Assembly (NCBI GenBank): GCA_014529385.2
Contig: CM043945.1
Coordinates: 1,230,312-1,294,311 of the forward strand
DNA from: Adiantum capillus-veneris
Taxonomy: Eukaryota > Streptophyta > Polypodiopsida > Polypodiales > Pteridaceae
DNA length: 64,000 bases
Reading direction: 5' to 3'
How positions within the stretch are numbered: position 1 is the first letter of the stretch; each line of letters opens with the position of its first letter. Positions 20,443 to 31,433 of the stretch are shown here, piece after piece. A model generated the notes under the pieces. The model saw only the letters and a program-made list of their open reading frames with translations, was not told the origin of the DNA and did not search any database. A program made the translations under genes and the position numbers.

Positions 20443-22126
20443 ATGGCAAAAGGCAAAGACAAGCAAGCTATTATGGAGCTAGCTGCTCCGACTCAATCTC
20501 AGGTGACTTTGTATCCAATATGGACTATTGTTTGAGTTGCTTGGTTGTGTTGTGATTCACCTTTGATATGGTAGTAGAACTCATGCATGTTCTTAACTAT
20601 ACTAAGTCGATGTATGACTGTTATGCAAATAGTTGGCTACTTCTTCCAACCCTTTGGTGAGGGTTACCTTCTCAATTATGGTTTTCAATGTTTCTTGACT
20701 TGAAGAGGGCGGACTTTTATATCTTCAGGCTCTTGATTTTAATACTTATGTATAAAGACTATTCTGTACTATGGATGGGAATTATACCACCATTTCATTG
20801 ACATAATTTCTAGTGTCTTTTGTAATTTGAAAGGATTCTTTGGTGTATCAGTACCAATATACTAGTACCAATATACCAGTACTACCAATACCAGTATACC
20901 AATACTACCAGTGCTACCACAACTAGTACTAGCACTTTTAATCTAAGACAAGTACCAGTATACCAATATGAAAATACCAGTATTGCAGTATAGCAGTACC
21001 AGTACACTAGTACCGGTATAACAATATAGCAGTATAAAACTCATGCATGCTCTTGTTTATGACTATTATGGGAATGATTGGCTACTTCTTCGACCCTTAG
21101 GTAACCACAACACTGTTTTTTAAATCTCTTTTGAGTTCAATCATAATTGCCAATATTTACCTATAAACTGTCGTAGGGATGTGTATGGGTAGTAAAATAC
21201 ATTGAAAGGTCTTTTTCAATGCAGGTTAATGGTTACCTTGTAAGACTGATGGTTTCTCTTACAAATTGGTAGATGACCCTATTTTATAGTAGGTACTAAC
21301 TTACCTTAGGGTTTAAGTCAAGTGGCTTGGTAATGTTTTTTGGGGGCAGCTACTGCGGTTATATTTCTTTGACGTGGTGCCTCTAGGGTTTGGTATTAAG
21401 CTTACCTATCTTACTCAAGTATGGTCTATAATTGTTGATCATTATGTGATAGATCATGGGCAAAGCTGCTCATGTAGTTGAATTTAGTTGTGAATGATTG
21501 GTTGAGAATATGGTTAAAAATGGTTGTGGCCGAATATGGTTATGATTATGGTGGTGAAGGGTGTGAAATAAGGCCGAATATGGTCGTGCATGGTACTTAA
21601 GGCTTCCCATGTGGCACCAAATATGGTTTCTACGTTTGGATATGGCTGCTCATATGGCCAAGTGGTTGTGAATATGGTTAAACAGGGTTGTGGTTGAATA
21701 TGGTTGCCAAGTATGGCCGTGCATGGTACCTTATGGCTGCTCATATGGCCGAATATGGTGGCTTATTGCATCATTTTCATATTATGTAATGGGCATTGAT
21801 GATACACTCCCTTGGCTTATGGAACAACTAAGGGACTCTAGAATGGTTTCTTTGACTCCATCTAGGTAGGAGTAGTACACAATTACTAACATTTCTTTGT
21901 GTTATAGGTGACTCGAAAGTATAGTTGGACTGCACATATGAGCACTATTCCTGAACCGGAAAAAATAGCGACAATTAATGCCAAAATTTCTAAAGTTAAG
22001 AAACATGTATATGTGGTTCACTTCGGGGCTAAAAAACCTCATAAAACTCGTCCCCGACCTTATCCGATGAGAACTTGCAAAGCAAAAAGGGCTCCATTTG
22101 GCTTCCCTACAACCCCTTGTAAATGA
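20443..22126 (+). CDS. Candidate small two-exon gene, unrecognised product
   Basis: Proposed exon 1 is 20443-20502 (20 codons from ATG, MAKGKDKQAIMELAAPTQSQ) ending CAG before GTGACT. Proposed exon 2 is 21907-22126 (about 72 codons to TGA), Lys/Arg-rich with KKHVYVVHFGAKKPHKTRP. The intron would be 1404 bp, phase 0, with a near-consensus branch site (TTACTAAC, ending 20 bases before the acceptor), a T-rich tract and TTATAG. The donor GTGACT is weak. The product would be a basic protein of about 92 aa with no domain I know. The exact AGGTGACT word at both splice sites makes the junction ambiguous and may be a target-site duplication. Without a transcript this could be chance. Confidence 0.3.
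20655..20851. repeat. Direct repeat copy 1 (about 195 bp; copy 2 at 22276-22467)
   Basis: The two segments share TGTATAAAGACT.TTCTGTACTATG, GGGAATTATACCACC, TTCATTGACATA and AATTTGAAAGGATTCTTTGG, and upstream GGT(T/G)ACCTTCT and GGCGGACT. Copy 1 is inside the proposed intron and copy 2 lies after exon 2. They do not start TG or end CA, so I do not read them as LTRs. Confidence 0.8.
20847..21040. repeat. Degenerate ACCAGTA/ACCAATA tandem repeat
   Basis: Runs of TACCAATA, TACCAGTA and TAGCAGTA words with a 7-10 base period, no clean monomer. Non-coding. Confidence 0.8.
21480..21765. repeat. Degenerate GAATATGGTTG repeat
   Basis: About fifteen ATATGG words, many as GGCCGAATATGG or GAATATGGTTG. 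A longer block (CGTGCATGGTAC, TCATATGGCC) occurs twice. It resembles the style of the 31.4-33.4 kb array, though with a different unit. Confidence 0.75.
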
Positions 22127-22734
22127 AACCATCTCTAAATATATGTTATGGTTTTTACTATTTGTCTTTGAAAGCAATCTAGTTGGGTGACATCTATAAC
22201 ATGAGGGATACCCATGCATCACCTGCATACGGTGCCAATGCTGACTATATGTTGTGTTGTTTCCATGGGTGTAGGTGAGGGGTACCTTCTCCACTATGGT
22301 TTTCAAAGTTCTTTGGCTTGAAGATGGCGGACTATTATATCTTCTGGGATTTGATTTCAACACTTGTGTATAAAGACTGTTCTGTACTATGAATGGGAAT
22401 TATACCACCGTTTCATTGACATAGTTTCTAGTGTGTTTTGTAATTTGAAAGGATTCTTTGGTGTATATGTTATATTGTTATTGGACAACACACACACCTA
22501 GCACTAAGAATAGTATTGATACTATTCAAAAGACCTAGTTACTATATTTTAATCCCTTGATGTCTGTCCTAGATAGTTTTACCTTGGACTGATCCTTGAG
22601 GGATGGGGCTCTCTTGACACGGTCCTTATATGTTCTCTTGGTCAGTTGAAGATTAAAGAGGCTACAATTCTTACATTTGGTGGTATATTTCTCTAAATAA
22701 CTTTTTATGGACTATGTAGAACTTAGCACTATCT

Positions 22735-23564
22735 CAAGGGTTAAAGCTTCCTACGAAGCCTCTTTCTAAAGCCTCACTTCAAGCACTTAGATGCATTCAT
22801 GACCCTATGGCATCTGAACTGATAGTAGGGGCTTCATCTGATCTAGCCAACTCTTTGGTTCAAACCATGTCGTTTGATAAATGTGTCCATACCCTTGCCC
22901 AACTTGTCAACAATTCTAAGGAAGGGGTGGCAGAGCTATCTGAATTCATTGAAAACATTTTCGCCCTGACACTTGCTCATAAAGGAGAGTTAGCCAAGTT
23001 CTCTTCTGAAGGTGCTAAACTAACCAGTTATTTACAAAAATTATATGGTCTCACCCCTGGGTTTGTTTCAACTCCATCCGTCCCGGTACAAACAATTTAT
23101 TTTGCATGGACTCCCTGGCCATAGATGCGATCAAGGCCTTTCAGAGAGAGATGTGCTCCCTCATTAGTGAGACCTCTCTTATGCAAATGGTACCTAAAGT
23201 TTCTTGGGTTTTTCACTTCTTGCCTTCCAAACAAGCCATAAGTCCTATGGGTCTCTCCATATAACCATCAGCAAGTTGCAACTTCATCCTAGTGGTCCTC
23301 AAAGCTGGTTTCCCCCAGTTCTTCCATACATCCTTTGTCGCGATGGCTACACCAGCTCCACTGTCAAGAATAGCCATGGTGGTGACACCTTCTAATTCAA
23401 CTGGGAGCGTGGTATTTCCATCTTCCCCTTCACAGTATTATCCTACCTTGTTTAAGTGTATTGGTCGCATGTTTAATAGAGGCCATCTCAAGCACACCGT
23501 GAGCCTCGTCAGTGCTACCGACTCCGTCAAACACCCTTTGGCCTGCTCCGTTTCGACAGTTTAA
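22735..23564 (+). pseudogene. Coding-like remnant, frame-shifted, unrecognised
   Basis: A coding-like frame runs 22738-23124 (DLANSLVQTMSFDKCVHTLA, ELSEFIENIFALTLAHKGEL; ATG at 22807). It continues in the +1 frame to about 23264 (DSLAIDAIKAFQREMCSLIS) and in another to 23564, with a Cys/His-containing piece (FKCIGRMFNRGHLKHTVSLV) that could be a damaged zinc knuckle. This looks like one protein broken by two indels, possibly from a retroelement, but I do not recognise the family. A splice acceptor just upstream (ATGTAG) is possible. Confidence 0.35.
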
Positions 23565-23589
23565 TTAAAACAAAGCATTGCAATGGTCC

Positions 23590-23985
23590 CCATGGTTGTT
23601 GATGCAATGTGATTTCTGCCGCGGCATCGTGGCGCTCCCAACGCCGTCTGCATCATCTGACAATGGGACGATAAGAGGAACGAAGAGCCAGTCTCTGTGT
23701 GAAGCACCGAGACAATGACATGACCTCCACAATGACACCATGACGAGGCCGGCCGTTTGATGTTGGGTGCACCAACGGGCCTAAACCGACTACCAAACAG
23801 GACGACACATGTCTTTTACGTCGAGGTGGGTTGACGGGCCGGGTGTTTGTCCTCTGACGACTTCGTGACCCTACAACTCTCCACTAGACGCGATACAACA
23901 AAGAGGCCGATTACGTGGACCAAGGCCGATGGGATGTGGACGGGTACGACGACGAGACACAGGTCTGACGGGCCCATTGAGCGAG
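23590..23985. other. GC-rich island, no supported gene
   Basis: About 400 bp clearly richer in G+C and CpG than both flanks. No long frame and no recognised motif. Confidence 0.5.
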
Positions 23986-24307
23986 CTAGGATATGATTTT
24001 TGCTATTGCTGGAGGGTCAACAGATCCCAGGTTTGTCTTTCTTGCATTTGTGGATTTCACTAAATTTACAAATTTACAATGTGCATTCCAAAGGTTGGGA
24101 GATGATCTGAGCTACCATTGTGGTGTCTTGCATCACTTTCCACTAAGGAGCAATTTTCCTAGCAGTTATTGCCTTCTTCGAACAAGGTAATGCTTTTGAA
24201 TAATTAAGAAGAAGATCAGAGTAACATTTCCTGTCGATTGATTGTTCATTTCTTCAAGTAGCAAATGAATACATTGTCAGATTTATGATATTTGGAAGCC
24301 AAAATAA

Positions 24308-24676
24308 GTGCTTTGGTCAAGCACTACATTCACACATAATTTTGAAGACCGCAAGCGTGTTGATCTCTTTGGTGATGGTTCCTTGGTTGCACAAGAAAGA
24401 CTACAACAAAAAAAAGAAGTTATGTGCTTGGTTGAGAGATTAGAGAAGCAAAAAACCTTAGCAATCAAGCTTCTAGACTTTGCTAAGGCCCATGCTGATA
24501 TAAAAGAGTGGGCCAACCTTCAAACCCAACAATCCATGTTACAACCACATGACAATGTGTCTATTGAAAAGGAGATTTCTCCAAAAGAAGAAGAAGAAGA
24601 CAAAGAGCATCATTTATCATTGGAGGACTATTTGAAAATGGAGAGATGTACATTTTGCACTTATCCAACATGTTAA
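24308..24676 (+). pseudogene. Coding-like frame, 122 codons, unrecognised
   Basis: A charged frame with RKRVDLFGDGSLVAQERLQQ, VERLEKQKTLAIKLLDFAKA and an acidic stretch (KEEEEDKEHH) ending LKMERCTFC. It reads like the last exon of a protein: helical middle, acidic tail, AT-rich 3' side. A second coding-like piece lies upstream (23993-24190) and ends near a possible donor (CAAG/GTAATG). No family recognised and no start convincingly supported. Confidence 0.3.
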
Positions 24677-24889
24677 TGTTTCTTTTTGGCAATTTGATAC
24701 TCTTAATGCTAGATTTTGTTTTATATAGTATTGATTGAGTCTATCTTTTTCATATCAAGTAGTTAATGTTTGAATGGTGAATCCTTAGATTAAAAATATA
24801 AGACTAACCTAAACTTAATGACTTAAGATCTTGCCTTTCGTAAGTTTTAGACCTTGTGTTAATATCCTCTTCATATGATACATTAGATC

Positions 24890-26025
24890 TAGCCTAGCTT
24901 GGACAAGTGATGGACCTACCATGGAGTTTAATTCAGACAATTGTGGTGGACTTTGAAACAACACCAATTTGTTACATTAGCTTGAGAAAGTGGTGGAAAT
25001 GGCTTCTATTTATGTTTCAATGGAACATATCTTGGGCATGTGGTAAACCTTCTTTCTCTCCATGCTTCAATGAAGTGCACCTTAGACAAGTAAAGTACCT
25101 TCAAACCGAACTACCCACATATAGCTTGGACAAGTGGTGAACCTTTCTTCTCTCATGTTTCAATGAATCCTATCTTGGACTAAGGTATATATTACTTCTC
25201 TCCATGCTTAAATGAATTCTAGCTTGAACATAGAGTGGACCTTCAAATCAATTTCCACATGTTGCAGCATAGGATATGTTGACAAATCATGGGCTTTGTG
25301 GAGGTTCCCACATACATATTTAGGAAAGCTAGTGTTGCTTGTCTTCATGCTTCAAAGGATCCTAGCTTAGATTGGTGGTGGACCTTGATTTTCTCCATGC
25401 TTCAATGGAGTTGAGGTTAGAGAAGTAGAGGTGGATATGTGTTCAACCTTGAAATGAAACCCCTCTTGTTATAACCATCATAGACTGTACACATGGTGGA
25501 CCTTAAAGTTCTTATATATGCCTATCTTGGAGAAGTGGTGGAACCTTGATTATCTTCATACATTAAGCCAAGGTTGTACAAGTGGTTAAGCTTGCTTCTA
25601 GCCAAGGTTGGACAAGTGGTGAAGCTTTCTTCTCTCCATGTTCTGGTAGAGCCTAACTCAGACAAGTGGTGGAGCTCGACCTCTCTAAATATTGCAAAGT
25701 ATCCTAGATTAATCAAGTGGTGCCTCTTGAAACCAAACCATCCATGTACAACATATCATGGGTTTTTCACGTTTCAATGAAGCCTAGCTCAGACAAGTGG
25801 TAGAGCTTGTTCTCTCCATGTTTCAATGGGGCCTAGCTTATACAAGTGGAGGAGACCTGTTTCTTTCCATGTTTCAGTGGAGCACCTACCTTGGACAAGT
25901 AGTGAACCTTGAAACAAAAACCCCAATGGACAACATATCATGGGTTTTTGAAGTGGTGGAAACAAGTACTAGCTTGGGTGGTGGACCTTGCTTCTCTCCA
26001 TGCTTCAATGGAACCTTGGTTGGAC
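24890..26025. repeat. Diverged minisatellite, TTGGACAAGTGGTGGACCTT theme
   Basis: At least a dozen degenerate units of roughly 60-90 bp, each with a version of GACAAGTGGTG(G)A(C/G)CTT followed by TCTCTCCATG(C/T)TTCAATG. The open frames inside are repeat products. Confidence 0.8.
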
Positions 26026-26199
26026 AAGCATTGGAGAGGAGATGGTAGACCTTGAAGTAAGACCTCGCATGATATAGACCCTCAAGCATTGAAGAGGAGA
26101 TGGTAGACCTTGAAGTAAGATCTTGCATGATATAGACCCTCAAGCATTGGAGAGGAGATGGAAGACCTTGAAGTAAGACCTTGCATGATATAGACCCTC
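26026..26199. repeat. Three tandem copies of a 58-bp unit
   Basis: Units at 26026-26083, 26084-26141 and 26142-26199 differ at only a few positions (AAGCATTGGAGAGGAGATGG ... GATATAGACCCTC). It is a recent local expansion at the edge of the older minisatellite. Confidence 0.95.
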
Positions 26200-26599
26200 A
26201 TATGTTGTGCATGTTGGAGAGGGGGAACACGCCTGACACAAACACAAGGGACTCTCTATAGCTTAGGGTATCCACAACACCCATGTCCTCTCAGAAAACA
26301 CCTTCAAAAACACACCTCTCACTACTGCCTTCTCAATTTCTACTGCTCACACACTCCACAAATCCACCGCACAATGCACACCTACTGCCATGATCTGTCT
26401 CCACCCTTACACACACACACATCCACTCTCTCACATAAAACACCATCGGTCCGGGGGGGCACACACCTCCACAGTGCCTGCAGCAAAGGGAAACACAACA
26501 ACAGGAGAAAGAGAAGGGGGGAAGGAGAAACAACAGCAAGATGGGGCAGTAGTGGCTCGATTGCACTTCAAAAGGCATGTACAAAGGCTTGCACTACCC

Positions 26600-26940
26600 T
26601 CACCATGGTCGTTTTCAAGGAAAAAGTACAAAGGGATCCTCGCTCGGTCCTAAAGGTCATCTTATAGATTTCTCGCTTTGTGATTCTTACCTGGTGTTAG
26701 CCACTTTTCAAGTCAATCTTTGAAAACACGATAGCCCCATTGAGACGCTCCAAGATGTACTTAATATGAGGCATATGAAACTTATTATTGACTGTCATCT
26801 TACTAAGGGCCCTATAATCCATGCATAACCACAATGAGCCATCTTTCTTATGAACGAAAATAATTGGAGCAGCAAAAGGACTTACAGTAGGAAACCCCTA
26901 TACAACAACTCACCTAGTTGGTGCTCTAGCTCCTCTTCAT
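26600..26940 (-). pseudogene. Ty3 reverse transcriptase fragment
   Basis: Minus-strand reading gives FPTVSPFAAPIIFVHKKDGS, LWLCMDYRALSKMTVNNKFH and LERLNGAIVFSKIDLKSG, the standard Ty3 RT blocks 1-3. A stop then replaces the Tyr of the SGYHQ motif and HQVRITKREIYKMTFRT follows. Sequence similarity fades near 26600, before the catalytic YxDD box. Confidence 0.85.
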
Positions 26941-27270
26941 TATCCTTGTTCAAACAATATGGAAACTTACACTAACTTACAGGTTGAGCTCCATCCACTA
27001 GTTTGATGACATGATCCTTAGGTTTCTTGGAAAGGAGTGTAAATGGAAGATCGTCCTAGAGAAACAAGTGCTCAGACTTTTCAAACAACTCACCATACTT
27101 GTCAGGAATACCCAAGTTTTGTTATGTGGGGTTGATATAGATGACCGCCACTTGGGCTCCTCGACATAGCTCTCTTTTAGCCTAGACATGAGAAATGAGA
27201 GGGAGAGAGAGAATGCCACTCTGGCCCCGAATGAGGATAGGTTGCAACACATTGTCACTAATGAGACATA

Positions 27271-27534
27271 TCACTTCTCCCAATCGACAATAGGCTTAAA
27301 CATGCAAAACCACTTATTGCCCAAAATGATATCAAATCTTGCAAGCTTAGAAACTACACAACGACAAGTAAATTGAGTTTGTTGAATGACCAATTTGACA
27401 TCATTACATTCTTTAGAGTCCATGTCTTCAGAGAACGCCAGCACCAGGAGTGTGGGGATATGAGAAGTCTGAAGGTGTGCACGTTTCACAAGATATTCAC
27501 TTATGACATCATGAGAACTTCTAGAATCAAGCAC
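27271..27534 (-). pseudogene. Ty3 aspartic protease fragment
   Basis: 87 codons. LDSRSSHDVISEYLVKRAHL corresponds to the LDSGASHNFI protease start, with Gly changed to Arg. FDIILGNKWF near the end corresponds to the (D/Y)VILGxDWL core. The DSG-to-DSR change would abolish activity. Confidence 0.8.
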
Positions 27535-27699
27535 ACAATGACCCTTTGACCATTAGCATGTCCATAATAATTTATGAGTTCATCCTCTTCAAAAGTCCCT
27601 TCCTGCTTAGCTTCTTGCTCTACCACACTCATAGCATTCACTTGAGGTGTAGAGTCAAAAGGTGATTCAGTATAGGTTTCCTTTTTAGATTATTTCTTA

Positions 27700-28654
27700 G
27701 GACACTCATTTTTCATGTGACCTACAACATGACAATGGAAGCACCTACGTTCCTTTGCATACAATGCTTGTTCTTCTCTACTTAGCTGACCACCTAAAGG
27801 CTAAAACTCCTTGAGCAATTTTTTCATCAAAAACAAGTTGAGGTTTATCATATTTTCCTTCACCCCTTTCCTTAGATTTATCGCCCTTAGATTGAGATGT
27901 AGATGGAGAATTAGATTGAGAAGAACTAGAAGAGATCTTTTTATTATTACCATTTCCATTAGAATTGTTGTCATTGTCTTTAGAGAAGTCATGAGAGGAA
28001 GAGTTACCATTATCGTTAGCCGTTTTGAGCTTACCCTTGTTGTTCTTCATCTCTTGGAGTTGAGCCAAGTGTATAGCCTCTTGCAATGTCTTCGGATCAC
28101 CAGCTTCCACATCAAACTTGAGCCAAGCATATAGCCTCTTGCAATGTCTTCGGATCACGGGCTTCCATGTCAAGCATATAGCCTCTTGCAATGTCTTTGG
28201 ATCCCCGACTTCCATGTCAAACTTGATTGAGAGGTCCAATACAAAGAGAAAGGCCTCCAACCATTCCATATCCAATTTCCTCCATTGTCCAACTAGATGA
28301 GATATGCGGTTAGCATATGACATCAGATGTTTACTTTGTTGAGACAAAGGCCGAAAATCCTCCTTCAATCCCTTCAGATACTGTGAGGGCAAGAAGCAAG
28401 TCTTTAGATCCTCCTCAAACTCCTCCAAACTATGCCTTGTGGGCTTCCTCCTTTTTCTCCATTCATGCATCCTTCTCGGTGATGACATCACCCGTGAGAC
28501 ACATGGAAGCCAAGAGAACTTTGTTATTATCAGCCTTTTTAACCGCCACAAAATACGATGTAAATTGATAAAACCAAGAATAAATGACAATAGCAGCCAT
28601 CTTACCGTTGTACTTACTGAATGTAATCTTCTTGGGAATTAATTTGTTGGCCAT
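27700..28654 (-). pseudogene. Ty3 gag with zinc knuckle; internal triplication
   Basis: Capsid motifs include ITFSKYNGK, SLEEFEEDLKTCFLPSQYLK, FRPLSQQSKHLMSYANRISH and DPKTLQEAI. A Ser/Asn/Lys-rich linker and a CCHC knuckle (CFHCHVVGHMKNECP, near 27750-27705) follow. The DPKTLQEA segment is present three times in tandem (28065-28122, 28123-28169, 28170-28216; periods 58 and 47), which shifts the frame. Stops lie after the knuckle. Confidence 0.8.
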
Positions 28655-28970
28655 TCATGTAGCATTGGTCACCTTTGTGATGGTCTTGGCAAGATTTTTG
28701 TAATCCAACTTTGAAGGTGGGGTATTGGATCAGACCTCTAGAGTTGTGAAGAGATCACTCATGGCTGCCGTTTCCAGCCTACAAGCGTCGGCTTCGGTCG
28801 AAGTTCCTCTCGCTCCATCGATTTTGCACGCTCTAGTCGACGTGCCTCCTCCACTTCCACATGCTCTTGATGGCATGATTCTTCATGTTGCACCACCATC
28901 ATCCGCATCATGGCATCCATGGGATTTAGCGGCAAAGAGGAAGGGGTAGGGGGAGGACTCATGGGAGGAT

Positions 28971-29412
28971 CCATAGGTGGAACTTGCTTACCTTCTTGAT
29001 TGGTGGAGGTCTCCATCTTGCTATGAGTATTGACCATGCAAGGATTTCCACTCTTGGTTCAAGGAAGATTGTAGACTAATCTTTGGGAGACTATCTACCC
29101 TCTTGGCAAACCCCACATGCAACAGCTGGTATACAATTGATTGCTATTTTCGGACGCTTAAGGCGCACGGTCCTACACACAATGTGAGAATCCATAGGTG
29201 GAACTTGCTTGCCGTCTTCATTGGTGGAGGTCTCCATAGCGCTAAGAGTGTTGACCATGCAAGGATTTTGCTCTTGGTTCAAGGAAGATCACAGACTTCT
29301 TTGAGAGACTATCTACCCCCTCGTCAGTGCACCCGTATGCGACACCCAATATACAATTGGTTGCTATTTCCCAACGCTCAAGGTGCATGATCCTACACAC
29401 AATGGTAGGCAT
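28971..29412 (-). repeat. Tandem duplication (about 221 bp) across the gag start region
   Basis: CCATAGGTGGAACTTGCTTG...CCTACACACAATG occurs at 28971-29191 and again at 29192-29412. Each copy includes the ATG of a gag-like N-terminus (MVNT.S.METSTN.(E/D)GKQVP). The copies differ at about one base in eight, so the duplication is old. Confidence 0.85.
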
Positions 29413-29525
29413 GTTCTTCAAAGAGAGAGAGGAGTATACACCAAAGGGCTAACTACACAAGCAAAAACACAAGAGAGGCAAAAAAAACTTTTTGGGGAAT
29501 AGTAGATTAGTGCGAAATCTTCAAA

Positions 29526-29537
29526 GCTCTGATACCA
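29526..29537 (-). other. Primer-binding site, tRNA-iMet type
   Basis: Plus strand reads gctctgatacca (reverse complement TGGTATCAGAGC), one base from the LTR end at 29539. Confidence 0.93.
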
Positions 29538-29538
29538 A

Positions 29539-29654
29539 TGCTAGTTGCAACAAAATTGCAATGGTGAAAATCTAAGTTTTACACGTCCACAAATATTCAC
29601 TTCTTTCCTTGCGTTAATAATGCTTCTTAGCATGAATGATGGTTCCTCTTATTT

Positions 29655-29723
<69 letters not shown>

Positions 29724-30420
29724 CAATGGGGTCCCGACCAACCCTCTCAAGGGGCCCCCACACGATTGCTGATGAGGTATTTGCTTTTGATTGCCTAAAT
29801 GGAATGTACACACATGCAATACCTCAAGTGCAAACTTTACTGACTCGAATGGGGAATTTCGCTACGGTAACTCCTTGAGATAAGGCATCTTTGGGGCTGA
29901 TTTGATGCACCTTTGGATCCTTCTGGATGTGTGATTGCAGATAGCCACCAAGGGGTAGATCTGGGACTAAATTGCACTCCTGATGTGAGGAATGAGAGGC
30001 TAAAAACATATATCTTGATGATGCCAATGATGGGTAGCAATGGGAGCACTCAATGTGGTGAGGGAATGGCCAAGAAGAGGCTCAATGGGCTATCAAAGTA
30101 CCCGACCGCAATGGTACGGACTAGTGAGTGTAAACACGAGCCTGTCCCCCTGAGGGAAGGACCGAGGAGAGGCTCAATGGGTTGCAAAAGTACTGAACTT
30201 ATCTAGAGGCTAGCGCTCGTGGATCTTGCGAACTTTTAGCGACGAAAGGGCTGAAATTGAAAGTACTCGCTGATCTACAAGAGAGGGAATAGTGCTAGGG
30301 CTGAAATCTAAAAACGCCCACTGACCTCTCCCAAAACGCTGAATGAAGGATAAGAAAAGGGAAACAGTGGCTACCTGACAAAGACAAAGTTTGGTGCCTT
30401 GTTGGCTCAAAAAAGCATCA
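29539..30420 (-). repeat. 5' LTR of the minus-strand Ty3 element (outer end approximate)
   Basis: Its inner end is fixed by the PBS (plus strand TGCTAGTTGCAAC). A pure (GA)n tract lies at 29658-29721. No second LTR copy is in the window, so the outer end cannot be set. Confidence 0.55.
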
Positions 30421-31260
30421 CCTAAAATGTGTTATTTAGCATTTTCATTTTCTCTCTCTAAGGTGATGTGGAACTTATTATGGGGCCGAAACTGAGTCCA
30501 AATTTCTCCTAATGAGCTTCTTACAATTTGTGTATGGGGATAGGGCATACAATCACTAAGCCACCGATGCCAAGCTGGTCTCGATGGTGGGACCATGATA
30601 TCCTATGCACCCTACATGAGGGTTTGAGAACTTCAAAAAACATAAAGGATAAAAAGGACCCAACCACGTTATGGGAAAGTAAGTGTTTTCAATACGTTTT
30701 TCCTATTTAACTATCAAATGAGAAGAAATAAATTAACCAAAATATTTGCATGTAAAAAATGATATAGAAATAATATGGGGTGGGGGGTGGGGGGTTTATT
30801 TATATTTATAGTTCAAATCTAGAAATAGTTCACCATAGCCATTGACCATAGCTACTCATGGTGCCCTTAGGTGGGTAGGTCTTTGGAATTTGTGAAATTT
30901 TTTTTTTTCTTGAGAAACAATCAATGCGGTTATAAATGTGTCAATAATAGCAACTGTAGACATGGATGTATACATTGTAATGTGGGTATATACATTGCAA
31001 CAAATGAAAAAACAAATGTGGAAACAATCTATCTTTAAATTGAAAAGAATAGCAGGTGTAGACCACGTACAACCCTACAAGATTCAAAGAAACTTCTAGC
31101 TTCTTTGAAGCTTTCACACACAAGAAGCTTTGTGAATAAACCATAGAGAATCTTAGAGTGACCTGCCTCCATCGTGGCAATGGCAAACTCTCCTTCCTTC
31201 ATTATGGTGGCAACGATGGTAGTGAACTCTCATTGATAGTGAAACGGCGACCCCTCTATC
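30421..31260. other. Non-coding stretch
   Basis: No gene-like frame. A G-rich GGGGTGGGGGGTGGGG word is at about 30777-30795. Confidence 0.5.
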
Positions 31261-31376
31261 TCACCCTCTCTCTCTCTTTCACACACACACACACACAAAC
31301 AACACACACACACACACACACACACTCACACACACACCCAGCAAAAACTTTTGACTCGTTTCCCACACACACACGT

Positions 31377-31430
<54 letters not shown>
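31261..31430. repeat. (CT)n(CA)n compound microsatellites
   Basis: CT then CA dinucleotides at 31266-31338, a 25-base gap, then CA at 31363-31430. They directly abut the GGTAACC array. Confidence 0.95.

Positions 31431-31433
<3 letters not shown>

Larger units (their letters stand above)
26600..30420 (-). mobile_element. 3'-truncated Ty3 element on the minus strand
   Basis: Order on the minus strand: 5' LTR (from 29539 upward), PBS 29526-29537, gag N-terminus, gag, zinc knuckle, protease, then RT fingers/palm ending near 26600. RNase H, integrase and the 3' LTR are absent, so this is a 5' fragment. The right limit of the LTR is not certain; about 30420 is a guess from a CA-ended word. Confidence 0.75.

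Noticed and set aside
20655-22467. 195-bp direct repeats as LTRs of a small element
   Set aside because: No TG...CA ends, no PBS or PPT and no TSD; more likely a segmental duplication.
26026-26199. Possible CRISPR-like repeat
   Set aside because: The three 58-bp units are directly adjacent with no unique spacers, in a eukaryotic repeat setting.
26333-26667. Overlapping frames on both strands around 26.4-26.6 kb
   Set aside because: CA-rich and low-complexity sequence; no frame shows a domain, and the minus strand here is at best the decayed end of an RT fragment.
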